Assembly: GCA_900318335.1 (NCBI GenBank)
Contig: ONKF01000014.1
Span: 1 to 64,000 of the forward strand
DNA length: 64,000 nucleotides
Direction of reading: 5' to 3'
DNA from: an uncultured Prevotellaceae bacterium
GTDB lineage: Bacteria; Bacteroidota; Bacteroidia; Bacteroidales; Muribaculaceae
A program made the position numbers and the translations under genes. Positions 51,063 through 58,984 of the stretch are shown one piece after another (positions within the stretch are counted from its first letter, which is position 1; every line of letters begins with the position of its first letter). The notes under the pieces are model-generated. The model searched no databases and was not told where the DNA came from. It saw nothing but the letters and a program-made list of their open reading frames with translations.

Positions 51063-51599
51063 ATGAAGAAAGTTGTTGTTATCTCTACCAGCCTGCGTCC
51101 TGGCTCGAACAGCCACGCAATGGCTGAGCAGTTTGCAGCGGGCGCCGAAGCCGCTGGTCATGCGGTGGAACTTATCTCGCTGCGAGGAAAAGAAGTCAAG
51201 TTCTGTATCGGTTGCCTGTCGTGCCAAAAGACCGGTGCCTGTGTCTTCAAGGACGATGTGCCTGCCATCATGGACAGCGTGCTCAATGCCGATGTGGTGT
51301 GCTGGGCAACACCGATTTACTACTATGAGATGTCGGGGCAGATGAAGACGCTCATCGACCGCATGAATGCCATGTACCCCAAGGATTACCGATTTCGAGA
51401 CATCTACCTGTTGACCACAGCCGCCGAGGACGAGGAATTCACACCGAAGCGTGCTGAGATCGGTCTGCAGGGTTGGATAGACTGCTACGGGAAATCCATG
51501 CTGAGGGGACATCTATTCTGCGGCGGTGTGAACGATGCGCGTGACATCGCTGGCAATGACAAGTTGCTGGAGGCGTTTAAATTGGGCAAAAACATTTGA
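51063..51599 (+). CDS. Flavodoxin-fold NAD(P)H-dependent oxidoreductase
   Basis: The 178-residue protein has the FMN phosphate-binding loop TSLRPGSNSHAMAEQF and a C-x-x-C-x-x-C pattern (FCIGCLSCQKTGACVF) typical of the iron-sulfur flavoprotein/NADPH-FMN reductase family. ATPIYYYEMSGQMKTLIDR forms the second FMN loop. It lies 24 nt after the amidohydrolase gene, probably in the same operon. It is a paralog of the next gene. Confidence 0.9.
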   Translation: MKKVVVISTSLRPGSNSHAMAEQFAAGAEAAGHAVELISLRGKEVKFCIGCLSCQKTGACVFKDDVPAIMDSVLNADVVCWATPIYYYEMSGQMKTLIDRMNAMYPKDYRFRDIYLLTTAAEDEEFTPKRAEIGLQGWIDCYGKSMLRGHLFCGGVNDARDIAGNDKLLEAFKLGKNI

Positions 51600-51645
51600 C
51601 CATGAATCTGGTTGGCTCAACGTACAGTCTCAGAAGTACAGGCCG

Positions 51646-51676
51646 TTTGGATAATCAGAAAAAAGTTGTATATTTG
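51646..51676 (+). promoter_or_regulatory. Internal consensus promoter with an AraC-site-like spacer
   Basis: TTTG (51646-51649) and TATATTTG (51669-51676) are 19 nt apart. The spacer, 51650-51668, reads GATAATCAGAAAAAAGTTG, which matches the AraC-site region 48638-48658 except for two missing bases. Confidence 0.65.
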
Positions 51677-51710
51677 CGCTGAAAACCATCAACTCTAAAT
51701 ATTAACCATT

Positions 51711-52226
51711 ATGAATATCCTGATTTTACAAAGTTCACCCAGAGCCAACGGCAATACCGCCTGGATGGCCGAAGAGTACAAGAAGGCTGCCGAGGCTGCA
51801 GGTCATGAAGTGACACTGGTGAATGTGTCGAAGAAGAAAATTGCAGGCTGTCTGGCCTGTGAGTATTGCCACACCAAGGGCAACGGAGCCTGCATCCAGA
51901 AGGACGACATGCAGGAACTCTATCCGCTGATGGCCGAGGCCGAGGCGCTGGTACTGGCTGCCCCGATCTACTACTTCACGATGAATGCCCAGATTCAGGC
52001 GCCCATCCAGCGTATGTACTGCGTGAACAGCCCCGCCAAGGTGAAGAAGATGGCGATGCTATTGTCCTCTTATTCGCCTGGCGTGTATGACGGCGCCAAG
52101 GCCGAGTACCGCGACATCTGCAACTACTGGAAAGTCGAGGACACCGGTATTGTGACCGCTACCGTTGACGAGCAGAAGACCGATGCCACCAAGCAGAAGA
52201 TCCAAGACCTGGTCAACAAGTTGTAA
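51711..52226 (+). CDS. Flavodoxin-fold NAD(P)H-dependent oxidoreductase (second copy)
   Basis: The 171-residue protein has the FMN loop QSSPRANGNTAWMAEEY, the cysteine cluster GCLACEYCHTKGNGACIQKDD and AAPIYYFTMNAQIQAPIQR. It belongs to the same family as the preceding gene but is clearly diverged. It has its own promoter at 51646-51676 and precedes the metallo-beta-lactamase gene by 39 nt. Confidence 0.9.
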   Translation: MNILILQSSPRANGNTAWMAEEYKKAAEAAGHEVTLVNVSKKKIAGCLACEYCHTKGNGACIQKDDMQELYPLMAEAEALVLAAPIYYFTMNAQIQAPIQRMYCVNSPAKVKKMAMLLSSYSPGVYDGAKAEYRDICNYWKVEDTGIVTATVDEQKTDATKQKIQDLVNKL

Positions 52227-52265
52227 TTAATCCGAGAAATTTCACGTAACTAAATCAAGGAAATT

Positions 52266-53012
52266 ATGATTATCAAAGCAATCCGTATGTTTGACGGCGG
52301 CTTCATGAATGAGCCGTTCGCATTTGGCGGCGAGGAGGGCAGGGAAGCCTTTGACGACCAGATTATCTATCGCAGCAGCCTGCAGAATTTTCTCATCGAC
52401 ACTGGTGATGAGGTGATATTGATTGACACGGGTTTCAAGGCCGATTTCAAGGCACCGGCCAAGAAGTATGGCGCTCCGCTCTATATGGGCGATAAGGTGG
52501 CCGACTATATGGAAGCGTTCGCTGCCTCAGGCTACAAGCCCGAGCAGGTGACTAAGATTCTGATCACCCACAAACACCCAGACCACAGCGACTGCATTGG
52601 CGAGTTTCCTAATGCCAAGGTGTATATCGCCCCTGAGGATGCCGACGCGATGAAACTGGAGGGTGAAAACATCGTCAGTGCCGAGTACGGCCAGGCCTAT
52701 CACAACTTCCCCAATGCGATGCAAGTGGCCGAAGGCCTGTGGTTCATCGAGGCCAAGGGTCACACCAAGGGCAACAGCATCGTCATCCTGGAGCATGAGG
52801 ACCTCTACTACATGTTCCACGGCGACGTGACTTATTGCGACGCCGCGTTAAAGGCCAACAAACTCTCGATTGTGTTCGAGGACCTGGCGGCAGCCCGTGA
52901 GACCCTGGACCGCGTGCGCGAATTCATCAAGCAGAACCCCACTGTCTATCTCTCCACCCATTGCCCCGAGGGCTATGAGAATCTGGAGATGAAGCGGGTG
53001 ATGAAACTGTAA
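52266..53012 (+). CDS. MBL fold metallo-hydrolase
   Basis: The 248-residue protein has ILIDTGFK, the zinc motif ITHKHPDHSDC (H-x-H-x-D-H), GHTKGNS and MFHGDVTY with the bridging Asp, then STHCPEG. It is close to the AHL-lactonase/flavo-MBL branch of the fold; substrate unknown. It is the last gene of the run, followed by a bidirectional hairpin. Confidence 0.9.
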   Translation: MIIKAIRMFDGGFMNEPFAFGGEEGREAFDDQIIYRSSLQNFLIDTGDEVILIDTGFKADFKAPAKKYGAPLYMGDKVADYMEAFAASGYKPEQVTKILITHKHPDHSDCIGEFPNAKVYIAPEDADAMKLEGENIVSAEYGQAYHNFPNAMQVAEGLWFIEAKGHTKGNSIVILEHEDLYYMFHGDVTYCDAALKANKLSIVFEDLAAARETLDRVREFIKQNPTVYLSTHCPEGYENLEMKRVMKL

Positions 53013-53035
53013 TTTCTACTGGTTCAGAGAATAAC

Positions 53036-53077
53036 AAACGGCGACCTCACTGCTATGGCATGGTGAGGCCGCCGTTT
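53036..53077. terminator. Bidirectional hairpin terminator
   Basis: AAACGGCG-A-CCTCAC (53036-53050) pairs with GTGAGG-C-CGCCGTTT (53063-53077) around a 12-nt loop, between convergent genes. Confidence 0.8.
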
Positions 53078-53096
53078 GGCTATCTGGTGTGGAGGA

Positions 53097-53678
53097 TTAC
53101 TTCTTCCAGGCTCCGATGATTTCGCCGATATAGACAGCGTGGATGCCTGCTTCGAAGCCGTCATAGAAATTGCGAGGGGTATCGTTGCGGAAGTCTTTTT
53201 CCTGCTGGTGGAAGGCGGTAATGATTTCACACTCGATCACGGTCTTAGCCTCGGTGTAGTAGGGCGTTCCGCTGGGCGTGTAGGCCACATGAAGGCCAAG
53301 CGCCGCGGCTTTGTCGCCGTCACGACCGCTGTGGCTACCCATGTAACGTGCTACCTGCCCGTCGTCAAACTCCATGATGGTGAACCTGGGGTAGCGCTCC
53401 ATGAATTCATAGGTGTAACGTGCTGGAGCCACATAGACGCTCACGGTCAAGCGGTTGTAACCCAGATAATTGCCCAAACTGCCCCAACCGATGGTCATGG
53501 CATTGTGGGCCGTCTTGTCACCGGACAGCAGGATGGGAGCACGGGAAAAGAACGTGAACGCATTGACGGTGAACTTCTCTTTCAGGTTGATGGCCTGGTA
53601 GCCCTCAAGGGACTGAGCAAAAACGTCTTGCATCGCAAACATAGTCAACAAAATGGCTAAAATGATATACTTCTTCAT
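53097..53678 (-). CDS. Exported flavin reductase-like (FMN-binding split barrel) protein
   Basis: The 193-residue product has a signal peptide (ILAILLTMFAMQDVFAQ) followed by the split-barrel pattern of flavin reductase-like proteins: PILLSGDKTAHNAMTIGWGSLGNYL, LTVSVYVAPARYTYEFM, and ECEIITAFHQQEKDF. Such proteins are usually cytoplasmic, so the signal peptide is notable. It ends at the same hairpin as the redox cluster on the other strand. It has a consensus promoter of its own. Confidence 0.87.
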   Translation of the reverse strand: MKKYIILAILLTMFAMQDVFAQSLEGYQAINLKEKFTVNAFTFFSRAPILLSGDKTAHNAMTIGWGSLGNYLGYNRLTVSVYVAPARYTYEFMERYPRFTIMEFDDGQVARYMGSHSGRDGDKAAALGLHVAYTPSGTPYYTEAKTVIECEIITAFHQQEKDFRNDTPRNFYDGFEAGIHAVYIGEIIGAWKK

Positions 53679-53706
53679 GATGTGAATCTTTGGTTGTTAT
53701 CTCTGG

Positions 53707-53774
53707 CAAAGATACAAAACTCTCAAGATTGTTCAAAATGAGTACTTAAAAAACACGAAAAGATGCTAACTTTG
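53707..53774. promoter_or_regulatory. Divergent promoters for flavin reductase-like and GNAT genes
   Basis: On the minus strand TATCTTTG (53707-53714) is 19 nt from TTTG (53734-53737), a full consensus. On the plus strand TAACTTTG (53767-53774) faces the GNAT gene and leaves a leader of about 100 nt. Confidence 0.6.
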
Positions 53775-53811
53775 CGTGAATGTTTAAATTAAAAATGGCA
53801 TATCTATAATT

Positions 53812-53886
53812 ATGGATAAGATAAAGATACATGTATTGTGCACAGGTGAGGTTAGCGCTATTGTGCCATTCATTTCTGCGATATGA
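53812..53886 (+). other. 24-codon leader ORF coupled to the GNAT gene, possible gene remnant
   Basis: The frame MDKIKIHVLCTGEV...ISAI ends in a TGA that overlaps the GNAT ATG (ATATGA), so it could couple translation. The first 14 residues look like the N-terminus of lactonase-type MBL proteins, so it could instead be the decayed start of such a gene. Whether it is translated is unknown. Confidence 0.35.
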
Positions 53887-54371
53887 TTACGATTAGGGAA
53901 TATAAGAGGCAGGACGCGGCCCTGGCCATGGAAATATGGAACGAGGTGGTGCGTGAGGGCGTGGCATTCCCGCAGGTCGAGGAACTGACCGAGCAGGAGG
54001 CTGACGGTTTCTTCAGCAGCCAGTCCTATACAGGCGTTGCCGAGGATAGCGAGACGGGCGAGATTGTCGGTCTCTACATTCTGCACCCCAATAACGTGGG
54101 CCGCTGCGGGCACATCGCCAATACCAGCTATGCCGTCAAATCGGGCAAGCGTGGGCTGCACATCGGTGAGCAACTCGTGAAAGATTCGCTGGCAATGGGT
54201 GCCCGATTGGGTTTTCGCCTCATGCAGTTCAACGCGGTGGTTGCGGCTAACGTCCATGCCCTGCATCTGTATGAGCGCCTGGGGTTCACGCGACTGGGCC
54301 GTATTCCCCAAGGCTTCCTCATGAAAGAGGGACACTACGAGGACATCATCCTCTTGTATATAGAACTATGA
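53883..54371 (+). CDS. GNAT family N-acetyltransferase
   Basis: This 162-residue protein has the GNAT fold: IREYKRQDAALAMEIWNEVV (strand 1/helix 1), GHIANTSYAVKSGKRGLHIGEQLVKDSL (the acetyl-CoA-binding R/Q-x-x-G-x-G/A region) and ALHLYERLGFTRLGRIP (motif B). It acetylates an amine using acetyl-CoA; the substrate is unknown, and phosphinothricin- or antibiotic-acetyltransferase-like roles are possible. It overlaps the leader ORF by 4 nt. Confidence 0.92.
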   Translation: MITIREYKRQDAALAMEIWNEVVREGVAFPQVEELTEQEADGFFSSQSYTGVAEDSETGEIVGLYILHPNNVGRCGHIANTSYAVKSGKRGLHIGEQLVKDSLAMGARLGFRLMQFNAVVAANVHALHLYERLGFTRLGRIPQGFLMKEGHYEDIILLYIEL

Positions 54372-54424
54372 TGGCTGTATTTTCCTTTCATTCCACCCGA
54401 AAGGCTGATTTTTTCAGTTCAGAA

Positions 54425-54454
54425 TTTGTTTTTTGAGAAATATCACTACCTTTG
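54425..54454 (+). promoter_or_regulatory. Promoter of the His/Cys-rich protein-TonB receptor pair
   Basis: TTTG (54425-54428) and TACCTTTG (54447-54454) are 18 nt apart. The ATG at 54461 is only 6 nt after the -7 box, so the mRNA is probably leaderless. Confidence 0.6.
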
Positions 54455-54460
54455 CGGCCA

Positions 54461-54835
54461 ATGAGGTGCAAGTTAACACATAACGGCTTCACTCGCAGGC
54501 AACAGTTGTTTGCCTGGATAATACTGTTGGTCTATGTGCCGATGGTATTGCTAGCTTCGCTTCATGTGCATTCTCTCGACGATTTCTCCAAGGCTGTCGA
54601 TTGCGACCAATGCCATACTGCAGTCCACCATTCGGGCCACATCACCGCAAGCAACCACCACATTGATGAGTGCCTGTCGTGCCGATTCCTCAGCACGCAG
54701 ATTGATGTTCCCCGCACGGTAGCCAGCTTTGTGGTAAAGCCTCTTGCGGCCCAATTGGAGTTTTTCTTGGCTTGCGAGCCTGTTGTCAGGGTCGTGGCCC
54801 ATCCGTCGTTGCGTGCGCCTCCATTCGTTCTGTGA
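54461..54835 (+). CDS. Small His/Cys-rich membrane protein upstream of a TonB receptor
   Basis: From the ATG at 54461 the product has 124 residues, with one membrane segment (LFAWIILLVYVPMVLLASL) and then a short exported domain: CDQCHTAVHHSGHITASNHHIDECLSC, with four Cys and several His. It resembles the DUF2946-like proteins placed next to metal-related TonB receptors. Metal binding is likely; the start at 54461 is fixed by the promoter box ending at 54454. It precedes the TonB receptor by 84 nt, on one strand. Confidence 0.75.
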   Translation: MRCKLTHNGFTRRQQLFAWIILLVYVPMVLLASLHVHSLDDFSKAVDCDQCHTAVHHSGHITASNHHIDECLSCRFLSTQIDVPRTVASFVVKPLAAQLEFFLACEPVVRVVAHPSLRAPPFVL

Positions 54836-54919
54836 TCTTTTTTTAGAGCATGCCAGATAGTCTTAGACAGGTTATCTGGCCCTATCAACATCCCATTTAA
54901 TCATTAAAACAATCACAGA

Positions 54920-57019
54920 ATGAAATCATACTTATCGATTCTGCTGCTGGCGTGCGCGTGCACGATAGCAGCGCAAGATGCGGTCGTGCTTGACTCGACC
55001 GACGTGTTCTTTCGCCACATAGAACTCAAACAAGTGGTTGTCACCGGTCCTACCGGTGCAGTGAAGATGCAGGACATGTCGATGCCTGCAGGTATCGTTG
55101 ACCGCAATAGCCTACGTATGACCCCTGCCACCAACATTGTTGACGCGGTGGCCAAGTTGCCCGGCGTGTCGCAAGTGAGCACCGGAAGCGGCATTTCCAA
55201 GCCCGTTATCCGTGGATTGGGTTATAACCGTGTGGTCGTTGTTGCCGACGGCGTGCGCCAGGAGGGGCAGCAGTGGGGCGACGAGCACGGTGTGGAAATT
55301 GACGGCAATGCCGTGAGTTCGGTCGAGGTGCTTAAAGGCCCAGCAAGTCTGCTCTACGGCTCGGATGCCCTGGCGGGAGTACTCAAACTCAACACCGATC
55401 CTGTGGTGCCACTGGGCAAGATGCGCCTGAACGTGAACTCCGAATACCACACCAACAGCGGTCTCGTGAATTACTCGTTCAACTTTGGCGGCAACAAGCA
55501 GGGTCTGTCGTGGAACATCCGCTACGGCGACAAGTTTGCCCATGCCTACAAGACTCCTATCGATGGCTATGTGCCCAACTCGCAGTTCCGCGAGCGTGCC
55601 TTGTCGGGCATGCTGGGCGTCAACAAGGCTTGGGGTCACACACGTCTGATAGGTTCCTATTTCCACCTCACTCCCAGTATTGCCGAAGGTGAGCGTGACC
55701 CGCTGACAGGCAAACTGGAGCAGCCCTATGCCGACGCAAAGACCTATCACCATGGTCTGCCTTACCAGCAGGTATATCACTACAAAGCCGTGCTTGACAA
55801 CGCGTTCTACCTGGGGGAGGGGAGACTCAATGCCGTGCTGGCTTACCAGCAGAACCGCCGTCAAGAATTTGAGGAGCCTGACGAATACGGGCTTTACCTC
55901 AAGCTGCATACAGTCAATTACAACGTCCACTACGTTACGCGGCGCCTGGGAGAAGACTGGCGCATCACCAGCGGCGTGAGCGGCATGTGGCAGCGCTCGC
56001 TCAACCAGGGCGACGAGTTCCTGATTCCGGACTATAGCCTGTTTGACTTCGGCGTCTTCGTCACAACGACGGCCAACGTAGGCAGTTGGGCTCTGAACGG
56101 AGGTCTGCGCTTCGACAACCGCCACCTCGACAGTCGCGAGCTGATGGATGACGGCGAGATGCGTTTTCAGGCTTTCAAACGTAATTTCAATGGCTTTACC
56201 GCCAGTGTGGGTGCCGTGTGGCATGCCACCGAACATCTGGACTTGAGGGCCAACGCGGCCCGTGGTTTCCGCGCCCCCAACATCAGTGAGTTGGCCAGCA
56301 ACGGTGTTCATGAGGGTTCTTTGCGCTACGAGGTGGGCAACCGCGACCTCAAGCCCGAGTTCAGCCTGCAGTTTGACTTGGGTGCGGAATTGACTACTCC
56401 ATGGTTGGATGCACAGCTATCATTGTTCAGCAACCGCATCGACAACTACATTTTCATCCACCGCACGGTCGAGGTCATCGACGAAGGGTTCATGACCTAC
56501 CGCTACGACAGCGGTGACGCCCAGTTGCTGGGTGGTGAGTTTGCCGTGGACATCCATCCCTGGCACTTCCTGCACTTGGGTACCAGCTTTGCCATGGTCA
56601 ATGCCGTACAGCTGCACCAACCCGAGGAATCGAAGTATCTACCGTTCACTCCTGCACCGCGTTGGCAGTCGGACATCAAGTGGGAAGTCCTGCATGACGG
56701 GCGTGTGCTCAACAATGCTTTTATCTCACTGGGCGTGGACTATAACTTCAAGCAGGACCATTACTACCGTGCCGATAACACCGAAACCGCCACGCCAGCC
56801 TATTGTCTGCTCAATGCCGCCATCGGCACTGATATCATGTACAGGGGACATCGTGTGGCATGCTTGAGCATCATGGGGACCAACCTCACCAACAAGGCTT
56901 ATCAAAGCCACTTGAGCCGCCTCAAGTATGCCGATGTCAATCCGGTTACGGGGCGCCAGGGTGTATTGAACATGGGCCGCAACATCATCTTCAAGCTCAC
57001 CATCCCGCTCGAGTTCTGA
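54920..57019 (+). CDS. TonB-dependent outer-membrane receptor
   Basis: The 699-residue protein has a signal peptide, a plug domain (IELKQVVVTGPTGAVKMQ; IVDAVAKLPGVSQVSTGSGISKPVIRGLGYNRVVVVADGVRQEGQQWGDEHG with a typical TonB plug pattern; LKGPASLLYGSDALAGVL) and a barrel of about 22 strands ending in F. No carboxypeptidase-like domain is present. The GDEHG plug sequence and the His/Cys-rich neighbour suggest metal-complex (Cu, Zn or haem) import. The ligand is an inference. Confidence 0.93.
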   Translation: MKSYLSILLLACACTIAAQDAVVLDSTDVFFRHIELKQVVVTGPTGAVKMQDMSMPAGIVDRNSLRMTPATNIVDAVAKLPGVSQVSTGSGISKPVIRGLGYNRVVVVADGVRQEGQQWGDEHGVEIDGNAVSSVEVLKGPASLLYGSDALAGVLKLNTDPVVPLGKMRLNVNSEYHTNSGLVNYSFNFGGNKQGLSWNIRYGDKFAHAYKTPIDGYVPNSQFRERALSGMLGVNKAWGHTRLIGSYFHLTPSIAEGERDPLTGKLEQPYADAKTYHHGLPYQQVYHYKAVLDNAFYLGEGRLNAVLAYQQNRRQEFEEPDEYGLYLKLHTVNYNVHYVTRRLGEDWRITSGVSGMWQRSLNQGDEFLIPDYSLFDFGVFVTTTANVGSWALNGGLRFDNRHLDSRELMDDGEMRFQAFKRNFNGFTASVGAVWHATEHLDLRANAARGFRAPNISELASNGVHEGSLRYEVGNRDLKPEFSLQFDLGAELTTPWLDAQLSLFSNRIDNYIFIHRTVEVIDEGFMTYRYDSGDAQLLGGEFAVDIHPWHFLHLGTSFAMVNAVQLHQPEESKYLPFTPAPRWQSDIKWEVLHDGRVLNNAFISLGVDYNFKQDHYYRADNTETATPAYCLLNAAIGTDIMYRGHRVACLSIMGTNLTNKAYQSHLSRLKYADVNPVTGRQGVLNMGRNIIFKLTIPLEF

Positions 57020-57215
57020 TTAGGCAACTCGCCGTGATGACACATCATCCTGTTGTAGGGGCTGTACCAAAATATGTCTCTGGTTATTCAATCGGCCTGG
57101 CGGCCGAGAAATTGAGCATAATTATGAATAAAATTAAAGATATCGTCTTGCTTGATTTCTCGCGCGAAGCGCGATGATAGTTGCGACGAATTTTCCCCGT
57201 TGCCGATAATAAGCG

Positions 57216-57248
57216 AGGGGAACAGGACTATGGCAGTCTTGTTCCCCT
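57216..57248. terminator. Hairpin after the TonB receptor gene
   Basis: AGGGGAACAGGACT (57216-57229) pairs with AGTCTTGTTCCCCT (57235-57248) with one G-T pair. It lies between convergent genes. Nothing else was seen in 57020-57276. Confidence 0.75.
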
Positions 57249-57310
57249 TGTGTGTAATGTGGCGATTGGCTAATCGTTATAATGCATAGAACGGCATTTC
57301 GCGTCCATTA

Positions 57311-57772
57311 TCAATCTTGAGGATGAGTTCCTTGTTGGTGAGCGAAACGATCTTCATGTTGTGCATCTTGGGCCTTTTTGAATTCGCCTTTCATGCCGTT
57401 GAGTTCGCCCCTGATTTGCTTGTCCATCAAGGCCTTGGTCTTGGCGTCCATGCCCTTGATTTCATAGTCAAAATCGACCTCAGCCTGACCTCTGCTCAGG
57501 TCCATTGTCAAGTCTTTGCCATTCAGGGTGTAGGTGCCGGGAACGGCCACGCTTCCCAGGATATTGACGGGCACACCGTCCTCCTTCATTTGGTGCTCGG
57601 CCCCAACCAGGAGTCCACAAGTTCCGTCTTTCTCAAAGGTTAGCTCCACGAGCACTTCTTGGTTGTCATCGGAGATGAGTTTCGTGCCCCATTGATGGGC
57701 GGTCAAGCTCTGAGCGTTAAGAACGATAGCCGACATGAGCATCAGCATCAAGGTGAAAATTGATTTCTTCAT
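57311..57772 (-). CDS. Small exported protein, probably frameshifted near its C-terminus
   Basis: The 153-residue reading frame has a signal peptide (LMLMLMSAIVLNAQ) and a lipocalin-like beta-rich domain (SLTAHQWGTKLISDDNQEVLVELTFEKDGTCGLL). After GEFKKA the frame gives an unlikely basic/His tail (QDAQHEDRFAHQQGTHPQD). In the next frame the same DNA reads KMHNMKIVSLTNKELILKID and then NGREMPFYAL to a stop at 57277, a plausible end for the protein. A 1-nt shift near 57365-57378 would join the two. A -7 box TAATTTTG (57860-57867, minus) lies upstream. Confidence 0.75.
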   Translation of the reverse strand: MKKSIFTLMLMLMSAIVLNAQSLTAHQWGTKLISDDNQEVLVELTFEKDGTCGLLVGAEHQMKEDGVPVNILGSVAVPGTYTLNGKDLTMDLSRGQAEVDFDYEIKGMDAKTKALMDKQIRGELNGMKGEFKKAQDAQHEDRFAHQQGTHPQD

Positions 57773-57927
57773 AGTCTGAATTAATTGAATTGTTGGCGTT
57801 TATTGATTGTTGGAATCTCATTGCAGGTCATGATAGAACTGCCATGGAGATTGCCGCCACAAAATTAAAAAAAAATGCTGAATCGGGCATAATTTCTCAG
57901 AAAACAGTTGCTTAGCGAAAAAATCGT

Positions 57928-57935
57928 TATCTTTG
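57928..57935 (+). promoter_or_regulatory. -7 box for the lipoprotein gene at 57963
   Basis: TATCTTTG lies 27 nt upstream of the ATG. The -33 region has only a weak TTG. Confidence 0.45.
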
Positions 57936-57962
57936 CCCACTGAGAAAGATAAATTCTGATTT

Positions 57963-58334
57963 ATGAAATACATTGTCATATCATCTGTATTGGTGGCTGT
58001 GCTATTTTGTTCATGCCACAGGAACAAAACGGATATAGCGCAGTCATCAGGAATCACGGCCGAAATGGCCTATGAAGGAGTAAACAACTATTGCCATAGC
58101 GAATATGACTGGAGCGTTGCTGCCGAGAATCCCTCGATAATGTCTGTGACAATGGGGGATGAGACAGCAACTGAATACAAGGTGATATTCCGCAGTTATA
58201 CGGGTGCATTGGTGAATTTCTATGTCGATAAATCAAGCGGCAAGACGCGCGTGGTGGAGTCTGTTCCGGCTCTTGATGTCGATAGCGTTGCAGGCACCAT
58301 CGATTTGCTTGATTACTTAGACAAGTCGAACTAA
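57963..58334 (+). CDS. Small lipoprotein, unknown function
   Basis: The 123-residue product has a lipoprotein signal (VAVLFCSCHRN; lipobox Cys at about 18) and a small exported domain of about 100 residues with YDWSVAAENPSIMSVTMGDET and VNFYVDKSSGKTRVVES. It resembles small Bacteroidales lipoproteins of unknown role. The Nim-like gene starts 106 nt later on the same strand. Confidence 0.7.
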   Translation: MKYIVISSVLVAVLFCSCHRNKTDIAQSSGITAEMAYEGVNNYCHSEYDWSVAAENPSIMSVTMGDETATEYKVIFRSYTGALVNFYVDKSSGKTRVVESVPALDVDSVAGTIDLLDYLDKSN

Positions 58335-58440
58335 AAATTGGAATTCATGGTAATAAAAAACAGGCCGAACCCTAACATCCCAAGCCTTTGCTTCATCAAG
58401 CACGTTGTGAAGAACCCTCGTATCATGATACAGTGGAGAT

Positions 58441-58938
58441 ATGAAAGAATTTAGACCCATGCGCCGTAACCGGCAGCAACTATCCAGAGAAGAATGTGAG
58501 CGCATCTTAGGCCGTTGCACCTCGGGAGTGCTTGCGTTGGCGGGTGATGGCGGATACCCTTATGCCGTGCCCCTCAGCTATGTGTATGCCGATGGGGCGA
58601 TTATATTCCATTCGGCGGTGCAAGGGCACAAAGTTGATGCCATCAAGCGAGATTGCCGTTGTTCGTTTTGCGTCATCGAGCAGGACGAAATCAGGCCTGC
58701 CGAGTTCACGACCTACTTCAGGAGCGTGATTGCGTTTGGCCGCATCCACATTCTGGAGGATGCCGCCGAGAAGGTGCAGGCCTTGCGTCTCTTGGGACGC
58801 CGATACTCGCCCGACGATGAGCCCGGACTGCAACACGAAATCGACAAATCCATGCACCACGTCCTGCTCCTGCGCCTCGATATCGAACACCTGTCAGGCA
58901 AAGAAGCCATTGAACTGACACGAGCACGAACCCAGTAA
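58441..58938 (+). CDS. Nim-like pyridoxamine 5'-phosphate oxidase family protein
   Basis: The 165-residue protein matches Nim-type flavoproteins: MRRNRQQLSREECERILGR, GVLALAGDGGYPYAVPLSYVY, FHSAVQGHKVDAIKRD and FTTYFRSVIAFGRIHIL. In Bacteroides the Nim proteins are linked to 5-nitroimidazole resistance, but chromosomal relatives of unknown physiological role are common, so resistance cannot be claimed. The length and core motifs are intact. No insertion sequence with promoter activity is upstream. Confidence 0.9.
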   Translation: MKEFRPMRRNRQQLSREECERILGRCTSGVLALAGDGGYPYAVPLSYVYADGAIIFHSAVQGHKVDAIKRDCRCSFCVIEQDEIRPAEFTTYFRSVIAFGRIHILEDAAEKVQALRLLGRRYSPDDEPGLQHEIDKSMHHVLLLRLDIEHLSGKEAIELTRARTQ

Positions 58939-58976
58939 TATCTGGTGTCGATATTATTTTTTTCAGTAAAAATTGC

Positions 58977-58984
58977 TATATTTG
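58977..58984 (+). promoter_or_regulatory. -7 box for the acid phosphatase gene
   Basis: TATATTTG lies about 137 nt upstream of the ATG at 59121, giving a long leader. The -33 region is T-rich without a clear TTTG. Confidence 0.4.

Noticed and set aside
58441-58938. Nim-like gene as a nitroimidazole resistance determinant
   Set aside because: No insertion sequence or strong promoter lies upstream and sequence similarity alone does not establish resistance.
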